From Cerrena zonata (lineage: Eukaryota > Basidiomycota > Agaricomycetes > Polyporales > Cerrenaceae): a DNA stretch of 64,000 nucleotides. Positions 41,689-54,340 of the stretch are shown here, piece by piece. Location of the stretch: NCBI GenBank assembly GCA_038087015.1, contig JASBNA010000010.1, forward strand, positions 62,001 to 126,000, read 5' to 3'. How positions within the stretch are numbered: the stretch's first letter is position 1; every line of letters begins with the position of its first letter. Made by a program: the position numbers and the translations under genes. The notes beneath the pieces are model-generated. The model searched no databases and had not been told where the DNA came from. It saw nothing but the letters and a program-made list of their open reading frames with translations.

Positions 41689-43048
41689 TTTGATTGGGGA
41701 AGACTAGTACTGGTAACTATCTGCAAGTCTCAGGGATGATGGTAGTTGATATAAGAGGTGGGATACCAATGGTCACTATCCAGTAAATAGGAGCTGTGCT
41801 ATCAATCAATGCCATGATATCGTAGGTTTGAAAAAGACTGAGAATGGAAAATAATAACAAACCTACTGAGTGAATGAGTGAAGGATGATAAATAGAAAGT
41901 TCTCAATAACAACCTGGTCATATGTCAGTCTCTATCATCTTACCTTCCTTGTTGAGTGAAGTCCAAGGTCGGAGATGTATCGATGACATCTAAAAGATGA
42001 CAGAGACTGGAATAAGGATACATACCGCTCATATGTACTAATAATCAAGTTAAGCATTGTCAATATATGTAAGACTAGAGAAGAAGAAAAACTCATTATC
42101 TGCAATACGGTCTAATGAGATCAACAAACTCAAATTTAGTATAAAAAAACAAGTCTATATGTATATATACTACAGGTAAGCTATGTAACAAACTTGGATT
42201 AGAAGTGGGTGAGGAATATTATCCGTAATTGAGAAATGGTGTTTATCGATTTGACAAACACCATTCATCTATCAGATATTTTAATTTAAGCATTGAGATC
42301 CTAATGGATAAACAATGCCCATCAACTCTATAGACACCATTTATCTATTAGGCATCTTATTTCAATTACTGCAGGCTTATGGTGAGGTATCAAGTCCACC
42401 AGAGGCCCATCTGGTTAATGTTGAGGTGCTGGTAAAGACCAGCCCTTCAACTTTTTGTTTGAAACAAAACTTCTTACCTTGAGCTGGGGCCTGATTTCAC
42501 TGAACATACTTTTTTTGGTGTCAAAATGCTCATTATCACTGGCACTTTGAATGGCAGGTTAAAACATAGCTTGTATTATTGAGAGAAGGCTGGTAGCAAA
42601 GTACTGGTAGCTACTGGTACTTCAACTGGACATTCAAGATACAAGTTTTAGACTCAACATGGGGACTTATTCCACTTGAGAATTTCTGGCTGGTGTCAAA
42701 GTGCTAGTAGCTACCAGCATTTCAACTTTAGGCAGTAGCCATTGTTGTTGTATCAAAATTCACTGTTGCTGATAGCTACTGGCAACAGCAAATTTTGTGT
42801 TTCCACACATAAAAGTCAATGCAATAAGCACAATAACCAATGAAAAGAGGAAGTTGAAGATACTTACTAATAAAATTATTGACATCAAAAGCATGTGGGC
42901 CAAGATAAACTGAAAGGATATAGAACAGAAGTTAGTCATTGATGAAAAAAAGGATGGCATACCAAAACATTCCTACCAACCTAACAACAAACTGCCTATC
43001 GTAAAAGAAGTCTTCAATATTCCTTTTCAAGTGCTGGTAGCTACCGGC
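41689..43048. repeat. Diverged copy of repeat family H with hairpins
   Basis: Similar to 23130-23640 and following sequence. Hairpins of the same design occur at about 42421-42451, 42592-42614, 42695-42722 and 42755-42797, and a half hairpin at 43028-43048 is cut by the gypsy LTR. No gene is seen; a frame at 42960-42760 (minus) is hydrophobic and lacks support. Confidence 0.6.
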
Positions 43049-43524
43049 TGTTACAATGAACATTACTTTTTCATTGCTATATCTCATTCCTCTTCATACT
43101 ATCTGTACCATGATGCCATTTCCTTCTAAGACTCGCTATCTACACCTTATGGATGCTTTAGCACTCACACAACGTAGCACATGTTACACTCTCACCCTCT
43201 TGTCTTCTGATGTGCCCCATGACTTCTTATCTTGTACCATGACTCATTCAACAGTCTCATGACTTGTTCGTCATATGCTGACTTATTCATCTCCTTCCAC
43301 ATGACTCATTTGACGTACTCTGACTCATTTCTCATTCTTGTATGACTCATACTATTTATCTGATTAGCTAGGAAGGGGGACCTCCTTTAACTATATATAC
43401 CCTGTACATATCGTAGTTAGTTCCTTAACCTAACCTAGGCACATCTGCCCTACTTAGAACCAGAACCTCAGACTTGAACTACTCAAACTCAGAACCAGAA
43501 CAATTTAGGGCTTCACCCGTAACA
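43049..43524 (+). repeat. Ty3/gypsy 5' LTR (476 bp)
   Basis: Starts TGTTACAATGAAC and ends CACCCGTAACA. It matches, inverted, 54341-54811. It contains multiple TGACTCAT/ATGACTCA-type motifs between about 43243 and 43350 and a TATATATACC box at about 43391-43400, a plausible core promoter. Confidence 0.9.
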
Positions 43525-44036
43525 AAAGGTCAGGTTAACTCAGAACACTTGCTCTTACGCTTGTGCCCACAGAACCCAGAAAACAACCCAGCACGTTTAT
43601 GAACATGGTTGTCGACCTCAATTCCCTCCTCACATAACTCCCTATCCTCTTCCTCATTTACTCTATCTATCAACTCTATATCGCCCTCAGAAACATTCTC
43701 AGAACTATCGATCACAACAACCTTGCTCGACACCAAGAACTCCTTTAGCACCTCAGCAATTGGGATCAAGAATGTACCATCCTCCTGGAAGAAATCTATT
43801 GACTCACTCCACGAGATCAAAAATCTTGGAACTACCGCCACTAGACTATTCCTATTCCTTACACGCAATAGACAGTCGTAAAGACAATTGTGGATAGATC
43901 CTGGGGAGTCGATAATGCTTGGTGATCCCAGGTGCTCGAGCCTCCTTCAGAGAAACATTTTACTTGCCTCACTGAGCAGAAAACCTCAGCTGTAGAGCAC
44001 AACCTTCGTGGTTGGGGCGTTATAGACACTGGCCAA
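43525..44036 (+). other. Gypsy leader region
   Basis: Follows the 5' LTR. A 90-residue Ser-rich frame (43609-43881) has no recognised features. I do not see a certain tRNA primer-binding site directly after the LTR. Confidence 0.35.
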
Positions 44037-45446
44037 TAGAAATGAAGATCAACCTCCATACCCAAGCTACCTCGAAGATGGGGTACACTACTTAGGACAC
44101 AGAACAGGGAAAAGACCAGTTCTTTTTGAAAGACATTGGCAATACGCAGACAAGAAACAGGAAGGCATTGAAACCTATTTCTTCCACAACCTGTTGCTAG
44201 TACTAAACTCCAGACAAGACGTACCACCACCAGGAGCTGACCTCCAACCCAACGGACACTTCAAGCTCAACGGTAGACTTGTCGATTTTGACGGAGACAA
44301 CGGAACCTGGTACATCAAAGAAAACAAACAAGATGTTGCATACGAATCCTGGAAAGATTGGATACCCCTTGACGACAGACTCTGGTTACCACCACCACCT
44401 TGTATCAAAACCAGAACACCATCCAATTGACCAGCATCGAGACTTCCCAGACTCACATCTCCAGCACCACAACCCATTGCGTCCTCATCAACCGCACTGC
44501 AACCCATTTCAGCGCCACCAACCCCTATCCCACAAGTCTCCTTTACAACTCTGAACCCTCTTCAAGCGACCCAAGTTACCCAGACATCCCCCTCCCATTC
44601 TACAGCAACTGTTACCTCCATGCCCAACATGTTGAAAACCATTGAACTCAAAACCAAGTTCACTGGCGAACCCGAAAGGGTCAAGGAGATCCTCCAGCAC
44701 TGCATGATGAAATTCTTTTTAGAAGATGCGATTTGGGACACGCATAAAAAGAAAGCATTCTACCTATTCTCATGCTGTGAAGGAGGAACCGCCGGATCAT
44801 GGGCCATAGAATGCATGGGTATGATCACAGCCAGGCTTGCTCAAGGAGGAACAAGTGAGGATATCGTCTTCAACTGGGATGCATTAGCGAAAACATTTCA
44901 AGAAAATTTCCTTCCCATCTCCCAAGTCACCACTGTGCTCAACTGAATGCAAGGATTGCAACAAACATCCACAGCAGCCAACTATATCACAAAGTTTAGA
45001 ATCCTTCAAGACATGTCCAGGATAACAGATGTCCTAGTTGTCAAGGACCGTTTCCTCAATGGACTAAATGGAGCGTTGAAGCAGAAGGTCCTTAACATCA
45101 ACCCCACCAACCTAGACACCTTCGACAAACTCTATGCCACCACACAGAGGCTAGATGAAGACTGGAGAGCCCATTCTGGGCCATCCAATAGTGGAGGAAG
45201 TTTCAATCCAGGAAGAAAGAAGATGTTCTTCAAACGGGTCAGACAACTCAATGACCAGGAGAAGGCAACTATGATGAAGGAAGGAAAATGTTTTGGGTGC
45301 AGGAAAGTAGGACATTTGGCGAAGGATTGTCCAGACAAGGGACAGAAGGGGTCGTCTGTGAACCAGATTCGCACTATCTTGAATGGACTGGATAATGTGG
45401 AAAAGAAAGAGACATTAGAGGCTTTGGAAAACCAGGGTTTTTGAAA
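44037..45446 (+). pseudogene. Ty3/gypsy Gag, with two nonsense codons
   Basis: One frame runs from about 44037 to 45444 with stops only at 44428-44430 and 44944-44946; both fit CGA to TGA. The N-terminal part is acidic and Pro/Thr/Ser-rich. A Retrotrans_gag-like core follows (KFTGEPERVKEIL ... KTFQENFLPIS ... NYITKFRIL), then the zinc knuckle CFGCRKVGHLAKDC at about 45294-45335. After the stop at 45442-45444 a shifted frame continues as the likely protease start and is cut at 45534. Confidence 0.85.
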
Positions 45447-45533
45447 CGGCGAACTGCATCAATGTCAGTCTCACTTGGAATCACCATCTCACATGTACTA
45501 GTAGCAGATATGAATGGACAATGTATGAAAATC

Positions 45534-46025
45534 TGTCACGGTCTGTCTCGGAGTGACGCAGAGGTCACTTGGAGGAGAGAGCGAGGGAAGGGTAGGGATA
45601 CGAGCCAGCAACTGGTTGGCGACTTGGGACCTGTAACGTAGATAGTCAAATACGAATGGGCTTGGCTTCAACTTATGTGTTGCGCCCTTCTAGGATACAG
45701 CCCTGGATTTCAGAGACAGTGGAAGTCAGAGACATTGGGAAAGTAGGGGACCTAAGATGCAGACGGAGGTAAGTAGGAATACCGGAATAGTCACTAGGAT
45801 GTTTCGCTGGATTACAGAGTATCAACTGGGAAGTCCTAGAAGACAAGTGAAGAGAGAGAAGTTAAGACGGTGGACTAAACCGAAGTCAAGTCCTGGTCGG
45901 AGGAGTAGGGAATCACACGGAGATTGGAGGTATGAGGATGAATCAAAGTCAAGTTTCATACTAAGGAAATACAGCGAGTGAGACGAGTATTTATACTACG
46001 AGACTCCTACAAGGAACAGAGGACT
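45534..46025 (+). repeat. Partial LTR, same family as the solo LTR at 16989
   Basis: Starts TGTCACGGTCTG and follows the 940-bp solo LTR for about 490 bp, until a TIR element inserted at a TA (46026-46027). The rest of the LTR is not found beyond that element. The start interrupts the gypsy protease region. Confidence 0.85.
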
Positions 46026-46027
46026 TA

Positions 46028-47051
46028 CATCAGGAAAAACCCAAATCACTTTTTAGTACTATAAAACCACTATCACTACTATCAGACTACTATCAATACT
46101 ATTTTTTTCCTACAGTTACTAAATTTATTAGCAAATTACTATTCTCACTATGCAAACTATGTATCTTTGCATATAAATAATAAAATCTATATTATATAAA
46201 CTAGTTGTTATAATTATGATATCTGCAAGATAGTTGATAACTTACTTTGAAATATTAGAAAAAATCCTTTTGTCTGATGTGTGCTGATTGAAATATACTC
46301 AATTGTAATAGCTCTAGTTGAATTCTAATCTTTCTCAAATTTCTAATAATATCTAATGAAAATATTATTATAGCTATACTAACCTTGTCTATTATTTTTC
46401 AGTATTACTAATTGCAAAATAATTTTGTTAGACTATAATATTTATCAATCTTGCATATCATTTCTTACAGTTTTTGTTGTACTGACTGCACAATAATTAT
46501 ACTAACTATAGAGAAATGTAATATTTACCTTGAGATTATCTGATCTATTTTTACTACTATTGTACACTGTCTCTCACTTTATTAACCACAAAGTAGCCTT
46601 TCTAACTGTAAAACAATTACTGGCCATAAAATAATATCATCTAAAATATATTAAAAATAAATAATAGTATTGAATGTAGCTTTATTAGTGAAATTGTTGA
46701 TATAGAATATGTAACATTGCTCTAGTATAGTAGCACTGGTCTATAACCTGAAAGCTACTATATCAAAATATGCATTAGGAAAAATCTCTTTTTTAAATTA
46801 GCATTAAATCAGCACTTTTATTTGCTATTGATACTTTGAAATACTACATAGAATTAGGCATTTCCCTTATATTGCTAATTGAATTTAATTAAAATATGGT
46901 TATTTGATTTTTAGCCAAAGACTTCTATAATTTTTACAGCTATATTCTACTATAATAATTACCTACAAAATAATGCCAGGAATCATATCAAATTTGATGT
47001 AAACTATGAATATAGCTAAGCTGGTTGTATAGTACAGTAGATTAGTGCTTT
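46028..47051. mobile_element. TIR element, copy 2, truncated
   Basis: Starts CATCAGGAAAAACCCA after TA and matches the reverse complement of about 30645-31707. It stops at 47051 where repeat R begins, so the second terminus is missing. No coding capacity. Confidence 0.85.
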
Positions 47052-47370
47052 TACGATTCCTGAGGTACGAAGGTATCGTTTTTCTTGTCCGAACTTTGCT
47101 GGGGCGCTTGTACCGTAACGCGAAACCACTACCTAGCCCTAGTCTAGGGTTTAGGGGGAATTTTGTTTATCTCATATCTTCACAACCACTGCATCTTTTG
47201 CTCTCAAAACTTGACCATAGAACAACTCAAAGTTTGTACTATAAGTCAACTTCCAAGAGCAAAATGAGTTGATAGAGAGAATGTTGAGATATAAGCAAAA
47301 TTGAGATTTGGGTTGAGTGTGGGAAAACTGGGCGCTTGTTGAACCCTAGAGTGGGGTTGGTCCTATGAGC
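47052..47370 (-). repeat. Repeat R, copy 3 (inverted)
   Basis: Reverse complement of 20100-20417, starting ACGATTCCTGAGGTACG. It begins exactly where the TIR element is cut. Confidence 0.85.
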
Positions 47371-49136
47371 CCTGGTAATCGCAAAGATGTGAAATTGTAG
47401 CAAACTAACCTCACTCAATTGTTGTATAAATAATGTCAATGGATAGAGCCTAAGAAATAGAGCATAGTAGAAGTAGAAAAAAGGTGATCTGGTCAGAATT
47501 GACAGAGAGATATGTTAAACAATATGTGTTTTTGGAGAAAAAGTGAAACAGAGACTCACTTTCAATATTATTAGAAGTGGTGTATATACCATCAGATAGA
47601 GCTCAGAAAATGATACCTGGTAGCCATAAGAAGTATGTAGTTTGGATAGAAATTAAAAGAGCTATACAGAAAACAACATATAAGTATATGTTTTAATAGA
47701 GAATTGCTATATATGGTATGTTTTTTCTGCATTATATAATCAAAACATACCTTGTTCTCAAATTTCAATTTGCAGGGGATGCTTATTTCAGCTATTATGT
47801 AAGCATATTAGTCTATATGCAATAAGCCAAAACAGATGTAGTGAACAAGGTCTCTAAATGTTGTGTCCCAAGATACCTAGCTCACAACGTCATGATTTGG
47901 CTTTACTTGCTTATGTAATGTCTCTGTATAGACACTGGATAATATGACAGATGTGTAAAACTGACTCACCTCAAATAGACCTGCCAGGAGTTGGCATAAG
48001 GCTATTTTCTTCCTTAAGACATGCAGTCCTGGATAGAAGAAAATAGTGTAACCATCTAAGTGCAAGTAATACCAGCACTTGAATGGATGACATGGGGGGA
48101 GAGAGAGATTGAATAATGATCAAATCAAATGTTGCAGATCATATTTGTACTTATTTGCTTAGGTAATAGTGTGAATATGGTAGTGGCAATGTGAGGTCAC
48201 TTGATGATTATATGGAGAGTCTCAATGGATAGAGGTTGAGAAATGGAGGCTATTAGCAAAAGAAAGTAGGTGATTTGGATAGAAAGTGGGAGAGATATAA
48301 GGCAAACAACATATGTTTTATGGGAAAAAGCGGAATATGGTATGCTTTTGAACCTTGTTTGGGGTAATGTGGGCACCATTGGATAGAGCTCAAAAAATGG
48401 AGTATGGTAGCAAAAAGAAGCATGTGATTTGGATAGAAACTGGGGGAGATATGGGGAAAAGAACATATGGAGGATATGTTTCGGCAGAATACTGCCATAT
48501 ATGGTATGTTTTCCGCATTACATAAGCGAAGACATGACTTATGTTCTCAGATTTCACTTTGCCGGTGGGCGCTTAATACCGGTTATTATATAAGCACATT
48601 AATCCATATATGGGTGTATTACAAACAAATATAAATAAATAATGACGTAGTTAACTAAGCGCCTAAGGCAATAACCCCAAAGCGCCTAGTTCACTACGTC
48701 ATTATTTATTTATATTTGTCTGTAATACATCCATATATGGATTAATACGCTTATATAATAGCCGGTATTAAGCGCCCACTGGCAAAGTGAATTCTGAGAA
48801 CATAACTCATGTCTTCGCTTATGTAATGCGGAAAACATACCATATATGGCAGTATTCTGCCGAAACATATCCTCCATATGTTCTTTTCCCCATATCTCCC
48901 CCAGTTTCTATCCAAATCACATGCTTCTTTTTGCTACCATACTCCATTTTTTGAGCTCTATCCAATGGCGTCCACACCACCACCGATAAGGTTCAAAAAC
49001 ATACCATATTCCGCTTTTTCCTCTAAAACATATGTTGTTTGCTCTATATCTTTGTCAATTTATATCCAAATCACCTCCTTTCTGTTGCTACTATGCTTTA
49101 TTTTTGAAGCTCTTTTTACTGGTGCTTTTTATTTGT
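47371..49136. mobile_element. Foldback-type repeat, copy 2 (inverted, with an extra arm)
   Basis: 47371-48135 is the inverted counterpart of 19345-20099; 48140-48660 matches 18000-18505; 48670-49136 is a further arm inverted to the one before it. The middle (about 48640-48705) is a palindrome with TGACGTAGTTAACTAAGC and CGCCTAGTTCACTACGTCA. The 18.5-19.3 kb core of copy 1 is mostly absent. Frames 48197-48498 (minus) and 48878-49177 (plus) are mirror images of the same repeat and are not convincing genes. Confidence 0.65.
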
Positions 49137-51438
49137 CCCTATCCCTTACCCTCCACTATCATAACATTATTATTTGATTAAACCTGTAATTTCTACTTTA
49201 TAAATCTGAAAAGTGATATTTAGCATAGTGATCTGCAGGCTAAGGCTTGAGCTCTTCAAACCTTCAAGCCTGATCTACTATAGGCCTCACCAAGCCCAGC
49301 CTTCTGTATAGCTTATAAGGGCTTATTGGATAGACTTTGATATTAGACTGGCCTTTATAAGTCATTAAGCTCAGACTTAATTGAGGTTTTGATCAATCAT
49401 TGGCCACATATATTCTATTGACTATTAACTGCATGCACCCTATTGATATCCATATTCAAGATATTATTTCCATTATCAATTCACATTCTCAGCTTTGATC
49501 TAATTCTCAAGATAGCAATATCTCTTCTCTTTGTCTCAGTTAGCTATAAAACATATCACTATATTTACATATTCAGTTTACCACTACAAACTAACTAAGA
49601 AATTATACAATCCAAAATAGAAAGCTTAAGCTAATATATTAGCATAAAACTTGATCTCTTGCACATACAGAGATGACACAACTAGCTATATCTACTAATA
49701 GTGCTTATCAATCAAGGTTTTCTTCTTTCATTGTAGCTGTCTCTTCTTTTATTTTAACAGCAATCTCTTTAATTTTAGCTCCAGCTTTACAAAGCTTTTT
49801 AGCCTCTATTCTTCTAAGCTTTTCAATAGCAATTATCTTAGACAATAACTCAGATGATCCCAAATCTAATAAGAATATAGAGAGTGTTTATTCTCATATA
49901 ATTTTTTTTAAATTGATGCTAATAACTGACTGATACTTATTACAGAAAATGAAAACTGGCTATAATAGAAGATAAGTTTGGGACTTATTATGTTTTGAAG
50001 ATGATAAATCTAGATCTGAAAACAATGCAGATAAATCTAAACCAGAAGTCACCTCAACTTTAAAGGTGTGAAAGTGAAAGATATCTCAAAAAAGGCAAGA
50101 TAAATTTTTATTATAATATTACTTTATTAAACTTCTAATGAAAAATACAAATCCAGAGCCTATCAATGAGAAGGGATTTCTTAAGATATAAATGTTCAAT
50201 CCATTAGAACTGATCTTTCAAACTCAAGCTAGCCTAGTCTTGATATCAACTACTTCTTTAGATCTCAGTTGCAGAAAATATCATCCTCAGATAGTCAGAA
50301 AGACTATAGAGTATGTAAACTTTAGCTATAAATATTTCTATTAACTCAGATATTATCTGTTACTAATATTATATAGTAAAATAAAAGAACCATAATATCT
50401 AGTGGCTAATATCTCTATATTATGTTATCATCTAGAGACTCATCATATTGTATATTTATTTATTTTAAGTTTTATGCTTATTATATAGTCTGATCTCAAT
50501 TGATAGGATAAGTATCACAAATAAGTTATTGAGAATCACTTTGTGTCTAAATTCTCTAAAGATATATAGAAGTAAAAGATTGCTTAGCAAATACAAAATG
50601 AAATGTCAACAAACTCTCTATCCTCACCTTCAGAATTGCTCAGGATATAGAGCAATATACCATATTTTGTATATCATTACTAATCTTTTCACTTCACTTA
50701 ATAATACTTCTGATACTCAGTTGTAATGCCAGCTTTTTGTCCAGAGATAAAAGATGCTTATTCTCAATAATACTAGTTTGCTCATCTATAGAAAGAAGCA
50801 TATATCTTAATAAAATCTATTATAAATATTTCTCTATTAAAAAACAGATGATATATCTTGACCTCTCTTTCTCTAGTATATAAAATATTACAAATATATC
50901 TACAACAAAAAGACTTAGACTATATTAACAGTGTATAAGCAGCCAACTAAGAAGGCCAAGTTATTACATAAGGTATCTGATAATAATGAGTCTAAAGATG
51001 AAAGACATATCCTGTCTTTCAATCTACTTAAGTTATAGCTCAAAGAATTCAACAACTATCTTAACTCAATAGAATTTCTCCTTGAAAGCATGCCTGTGGT
51101 TTACTAGTGAGGTGTGAGTAATCTGGATATTATTTTAAAGGATTGTTACTATTTTTTTTTGCCTTTTCTTAGTTGAATGTCATCTGATATCTAGTATAAG
51201 CTGCTATTGCAAGAGACTACCTTTGTATAATGGCATCCTTAGTCTCAAATAAATATGCCTCCTCTTAAGGTGGGATTATTATTAGCAAATGATGATCATA
51301 TCTTAAGAGCAATATTGTGGTTTATTTTGTCTATAAATATTGTCTAGGCTATCAACTAGCATAGATATTCTCAGAGATAAAAAGGTCACTGAAGGAATCG
51401 TGTTTTGCCAGCATTGGCCTATTTCCCAAGTAAGCAAA
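49137..51438 (+). mobile_element. Decayed hAT transposon, copy C (internally deleted)
   Basis: Follows copy B from its left end to about 39410 and from about 40955 to its right end, lacking the middle, as copy A does. Like copy A it directly abuts a foldback arm, so both come from one composite unit. It includes the conserved 86-residue frame at 49673-49933. Confidence 0.75.
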
Positions 51439-51603
51439 TAAAAGCACGAAATCGGGCACTTATGATTTGTCCTAGGAAGCCATGCTGACATCTTTCGTGT
51501 TCCGAAAGGTGTCGTTCTAGCCACCTGGGCTGTATGTGCAGATTGGAATACCCAGGAAACCCTAGGTTTCTTCCTATCTTTGCCACTAGTTGATATGCCT
51601 CTC
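51439..51603. other. Short fragment between mobile elements
   Basis: Flank of the hAT relic and of the next TIR element. The minus strand reads as a possible protein fragment (HIQPRWLERHLSEHERCQHG) but is too short to assign. Confidence 0.3.
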
Positions 51604-51605
51604 TA

Positions 51606-53044
51606 CATCAGGAAAAACCTACCCTGATAATTGGTACTACTTTAGACCTAAATTACATCTAATTTTCATAGATGCTTCTAATAGTACTAATACATATAAT
51701 TGCCTATATATTTTGATCTAACTTTGATAAGTTTTCTAATTGTAGACTAAGGTCTCATCTAATTTTGGTAAGTTCTCTAATTAAACATAAGGTTTTATCT
51801 AATTCTTCTAATGTTAGACCAAGACTTCATCTAGTTTTACTAATTTTAGACAAGTTGACCTAATTGTAAGATAGTTTCTATCTAATAGTGCTCATATCTC
51901 TAATTAAAGAATGGTTTTCTTCTAATTGAATATAAGTGTTTATCTAATGTTGGTAATCTATCTAACTAGAAGCATATTTCTCTCTAACTCTTCTAGTTCT
52001 GGGATATATATACTTATACCAATACTAACCCTGCCTTTATGTGGTATATAGGTGTTAACTCTAACCCACTGTCATTATTGTTACTGGTTTCTAAGATATC
52101 AACTGAAAACACCTATGTTTTATAGAGTATTTACCTAATTAATCATGTAATATTGATAGAAAAAATATACAAACCTTAGATTCATACTCTCCTCAAAATT
52201 TCGGTCTGAATGATATATAATATGTACCTAATCTATAGGAAATAATAGGGACATCTTGAATATTCAAAACTGGATGACTTAGAGATTATCTCAGACTAAA
52301 TCGATCATAGATTGTGTTCCAGCGCTCCGATCGGCTCCTTCAAAGCTGCGCCGGGAAGCTCCGGATCAGGGCTTTCGAACGCGCCCTCACGCGCCCTGCC
52401 ACGTCACTTCCACGACCTTCAACATCGCCCACAAGATACTCTGCTTTCCTTTACTTTTTCCCTCATATCTTCCTCAGTTGTAGGTTGTTTTTCTTGATTC
52501 TTGGCTTATTCTGATGCACTTTCTGGCTGCTAGGAGTCTACTTCCAGCATGTTGTTACTTTCCCACGCTTTTGGATGATTTTCTGGTATGTTCTCCTTGT
52601 TCTTTCAGGCATATAACTCAATTTCTCTTCTTTGCACTTTTCTCTAGTGCTCTCCTCATTCAACCTTGATGGTAAGTAGTTAAGCTGCTCTGTTTGAGTA
52701 ATTCTGATCTCTGATATTATATCTGTTTATTTGTATGAGCACTTTGCTGCCTTGATAGCTGTAGTCTCATTTGCTGTTATATCTACTTTGTATTTTTGAT
52801 AGCAATAGAATGTTTTTCTCAATATTAGACAAAACTACAGTGTGAATTAGATGAAAACATAGTTCAAATTAGTGAAAATAGAGTCTAGATTACATCTAAT
52901 TTAGACCTAATTAGATATAATTGGATTTAAATTATAAGATCATGAAAAGTGGGGTGTGAAATTAGATATAATTTTTCTAATTTTAGAAATTGTATATAAT
53001 TGACTCTTATTATATGTAATTAGAGGGGTAGGTTTTTCCTGATG
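51606..53044. mobile_element. Non-autonomous TIR element, copy 3 (1,439 bp)
   Basis: Ends CATCAGGAAAAACCTACC and reverse complement, flanked by TA (51604-51605, 53045-53046). It contains many copies of CTAATT/ATCTAATT-type words, especially at 51650-52000 and 52830-53030, and a GC-rich block at about 52310-52440 shared in inverted orientation with the element at 29669. No transposase. It inserted next to a decayed hAT. Confidence 0.9.
52312..52497 (+). other. Small open frame, partner of 30178-30384
   Basis: 61 residues starting MCSSAPIG. See the partner frame: start, LSNA and ALPR motifs are shared although the elements otherwise differ much. Coding status is uncertain. Confidence 0.3.
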
Positions 53045-53046
53045 TA

Positions 53047-54340
53047 AGGACTCATCTTCTAGATTCTGAGGTAAGTGGTCCAATATTGATATCCTTCAAT
53101 TCACAGTGACTTGTTACATACATAGAAACAAATCATGGTAAGACAGCTGTCAAACAGGAGCGCTGCTGGCATGCCGGGGGTAGTGGTATATAGTACAGCT
53201 TCCCTGTTATCTGCTTCCACTCCTCCTTTCTTACTCATATCCATGCTGCATCTCAGGCAGCTTTTATCATTCAGCCGTGCTCAATGTTCACCTCTCTTTG
53301 AGCCTTATATCTCTGGAGCCTAGGCATTGTCAAGCTGATGACTCAGTGAGTCACTTGGCCAACTTGGAGACTCATTTCTGCCTTCCTCTTGAGGAACTCA
53401 CTTTGGATACTCACTCGGAGTCTCTCTCACTCTTCTGACACTGTATTGAGCCAGTATGCTATCATTGTCTCAATAAGCAGCAAAGAGAGCTTGTCGTACC
53501 TCGAGGACAACCTCTCTTGACCCCTCCTTTGGTTGAAATTCTAGCCCTGAGGTCATTGAGATACAGCCTCCTACTACGACTGCCGCCAAGCTGTCTAAGT
53601 TTGATGCCCACTATCAAACAGCCACTCGCACACCAGTGGAGGTCTTAGGTATGTAACTTGGTGCTGATCAATCCATTTGAGAGACGTTCTGACATCCCGC
53701 ATTACTTCATTTGCTAGCTGAACAGCAAAAGCAATGGAAATCATCATATTATGACCACTTTTTGCCACCAGAGATTCTCATTGAGGATAAAGGGGAGAAC
53801 TGGGTTATTAAGTACAAGTTTGTGTGTAAAACACATCTGTGAGTTTGCCTCACAAGTCTACCTATCAACTGACCCAACAGCCTCCACTATCTAGCTCCAC
53901 TTTTGTTGTGCGTGTCCGAACAGATGAATCTACTAGCAACCTTGTCTGACATGTAGATAGCTGTGAATCGAAGCTTGCCCCTTCTGGTGAATGCATCAAT
54001 GAGTTTGCTCATGGCTCTACCTACAGCAAGGCTGCCTTTTGTTATCTTCTTGTCCTGTGGGTGTCTCGCAGTCACTGTCCCTACCGCATTGTTCAAGACG
54101 AGGATCTCCTCCACATTTTCCATATGTTGTATGCTCGCATTGAGGTCCCTCATCCAATGACATTGTCTTGAGATGTCCGTGTTGTTTTCAAGCATGCACA
54201 ATCTGAGGTGGCAAAATATCTACAGGTATGTTTACTTCAGGCTCTACCGCTTCCCCAAATCACTTACTGCTTTGACAGAAACCTGGCGGGGTGTCCATTC
54301 ATCTCTGCATCGATGGATGGACATCTCTGAATGTCATTTC
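53047..54340 (+). pseudogene. Decayed hAT transposase, 5' half (copy D)
   Basis: Exon-like blocks follow the architecture of the intact gene at 58745: KQWKSSYYDHFLPPEILI and YKFVCKTHL (about 53725-53838), the block around YNIxPYRIVQDEDLLHIFHM-type sequence (about 54075-54125), and GGVSIHLCIDGWTSLNVIS, matching the first catalytic Asp region, just before 54341. In-frame stops occur. The gypsy 3' LTR cuts it at 54341; the left part meets the TIR element. Confidence 0.7.

Noticed and set aside
48197..49177. Frames in the foldback arms as a gene family
   Set aside because: The frames are inverted images of each other inside repeat arms made of tandem units; no domain or codon-level conservation is apparent.
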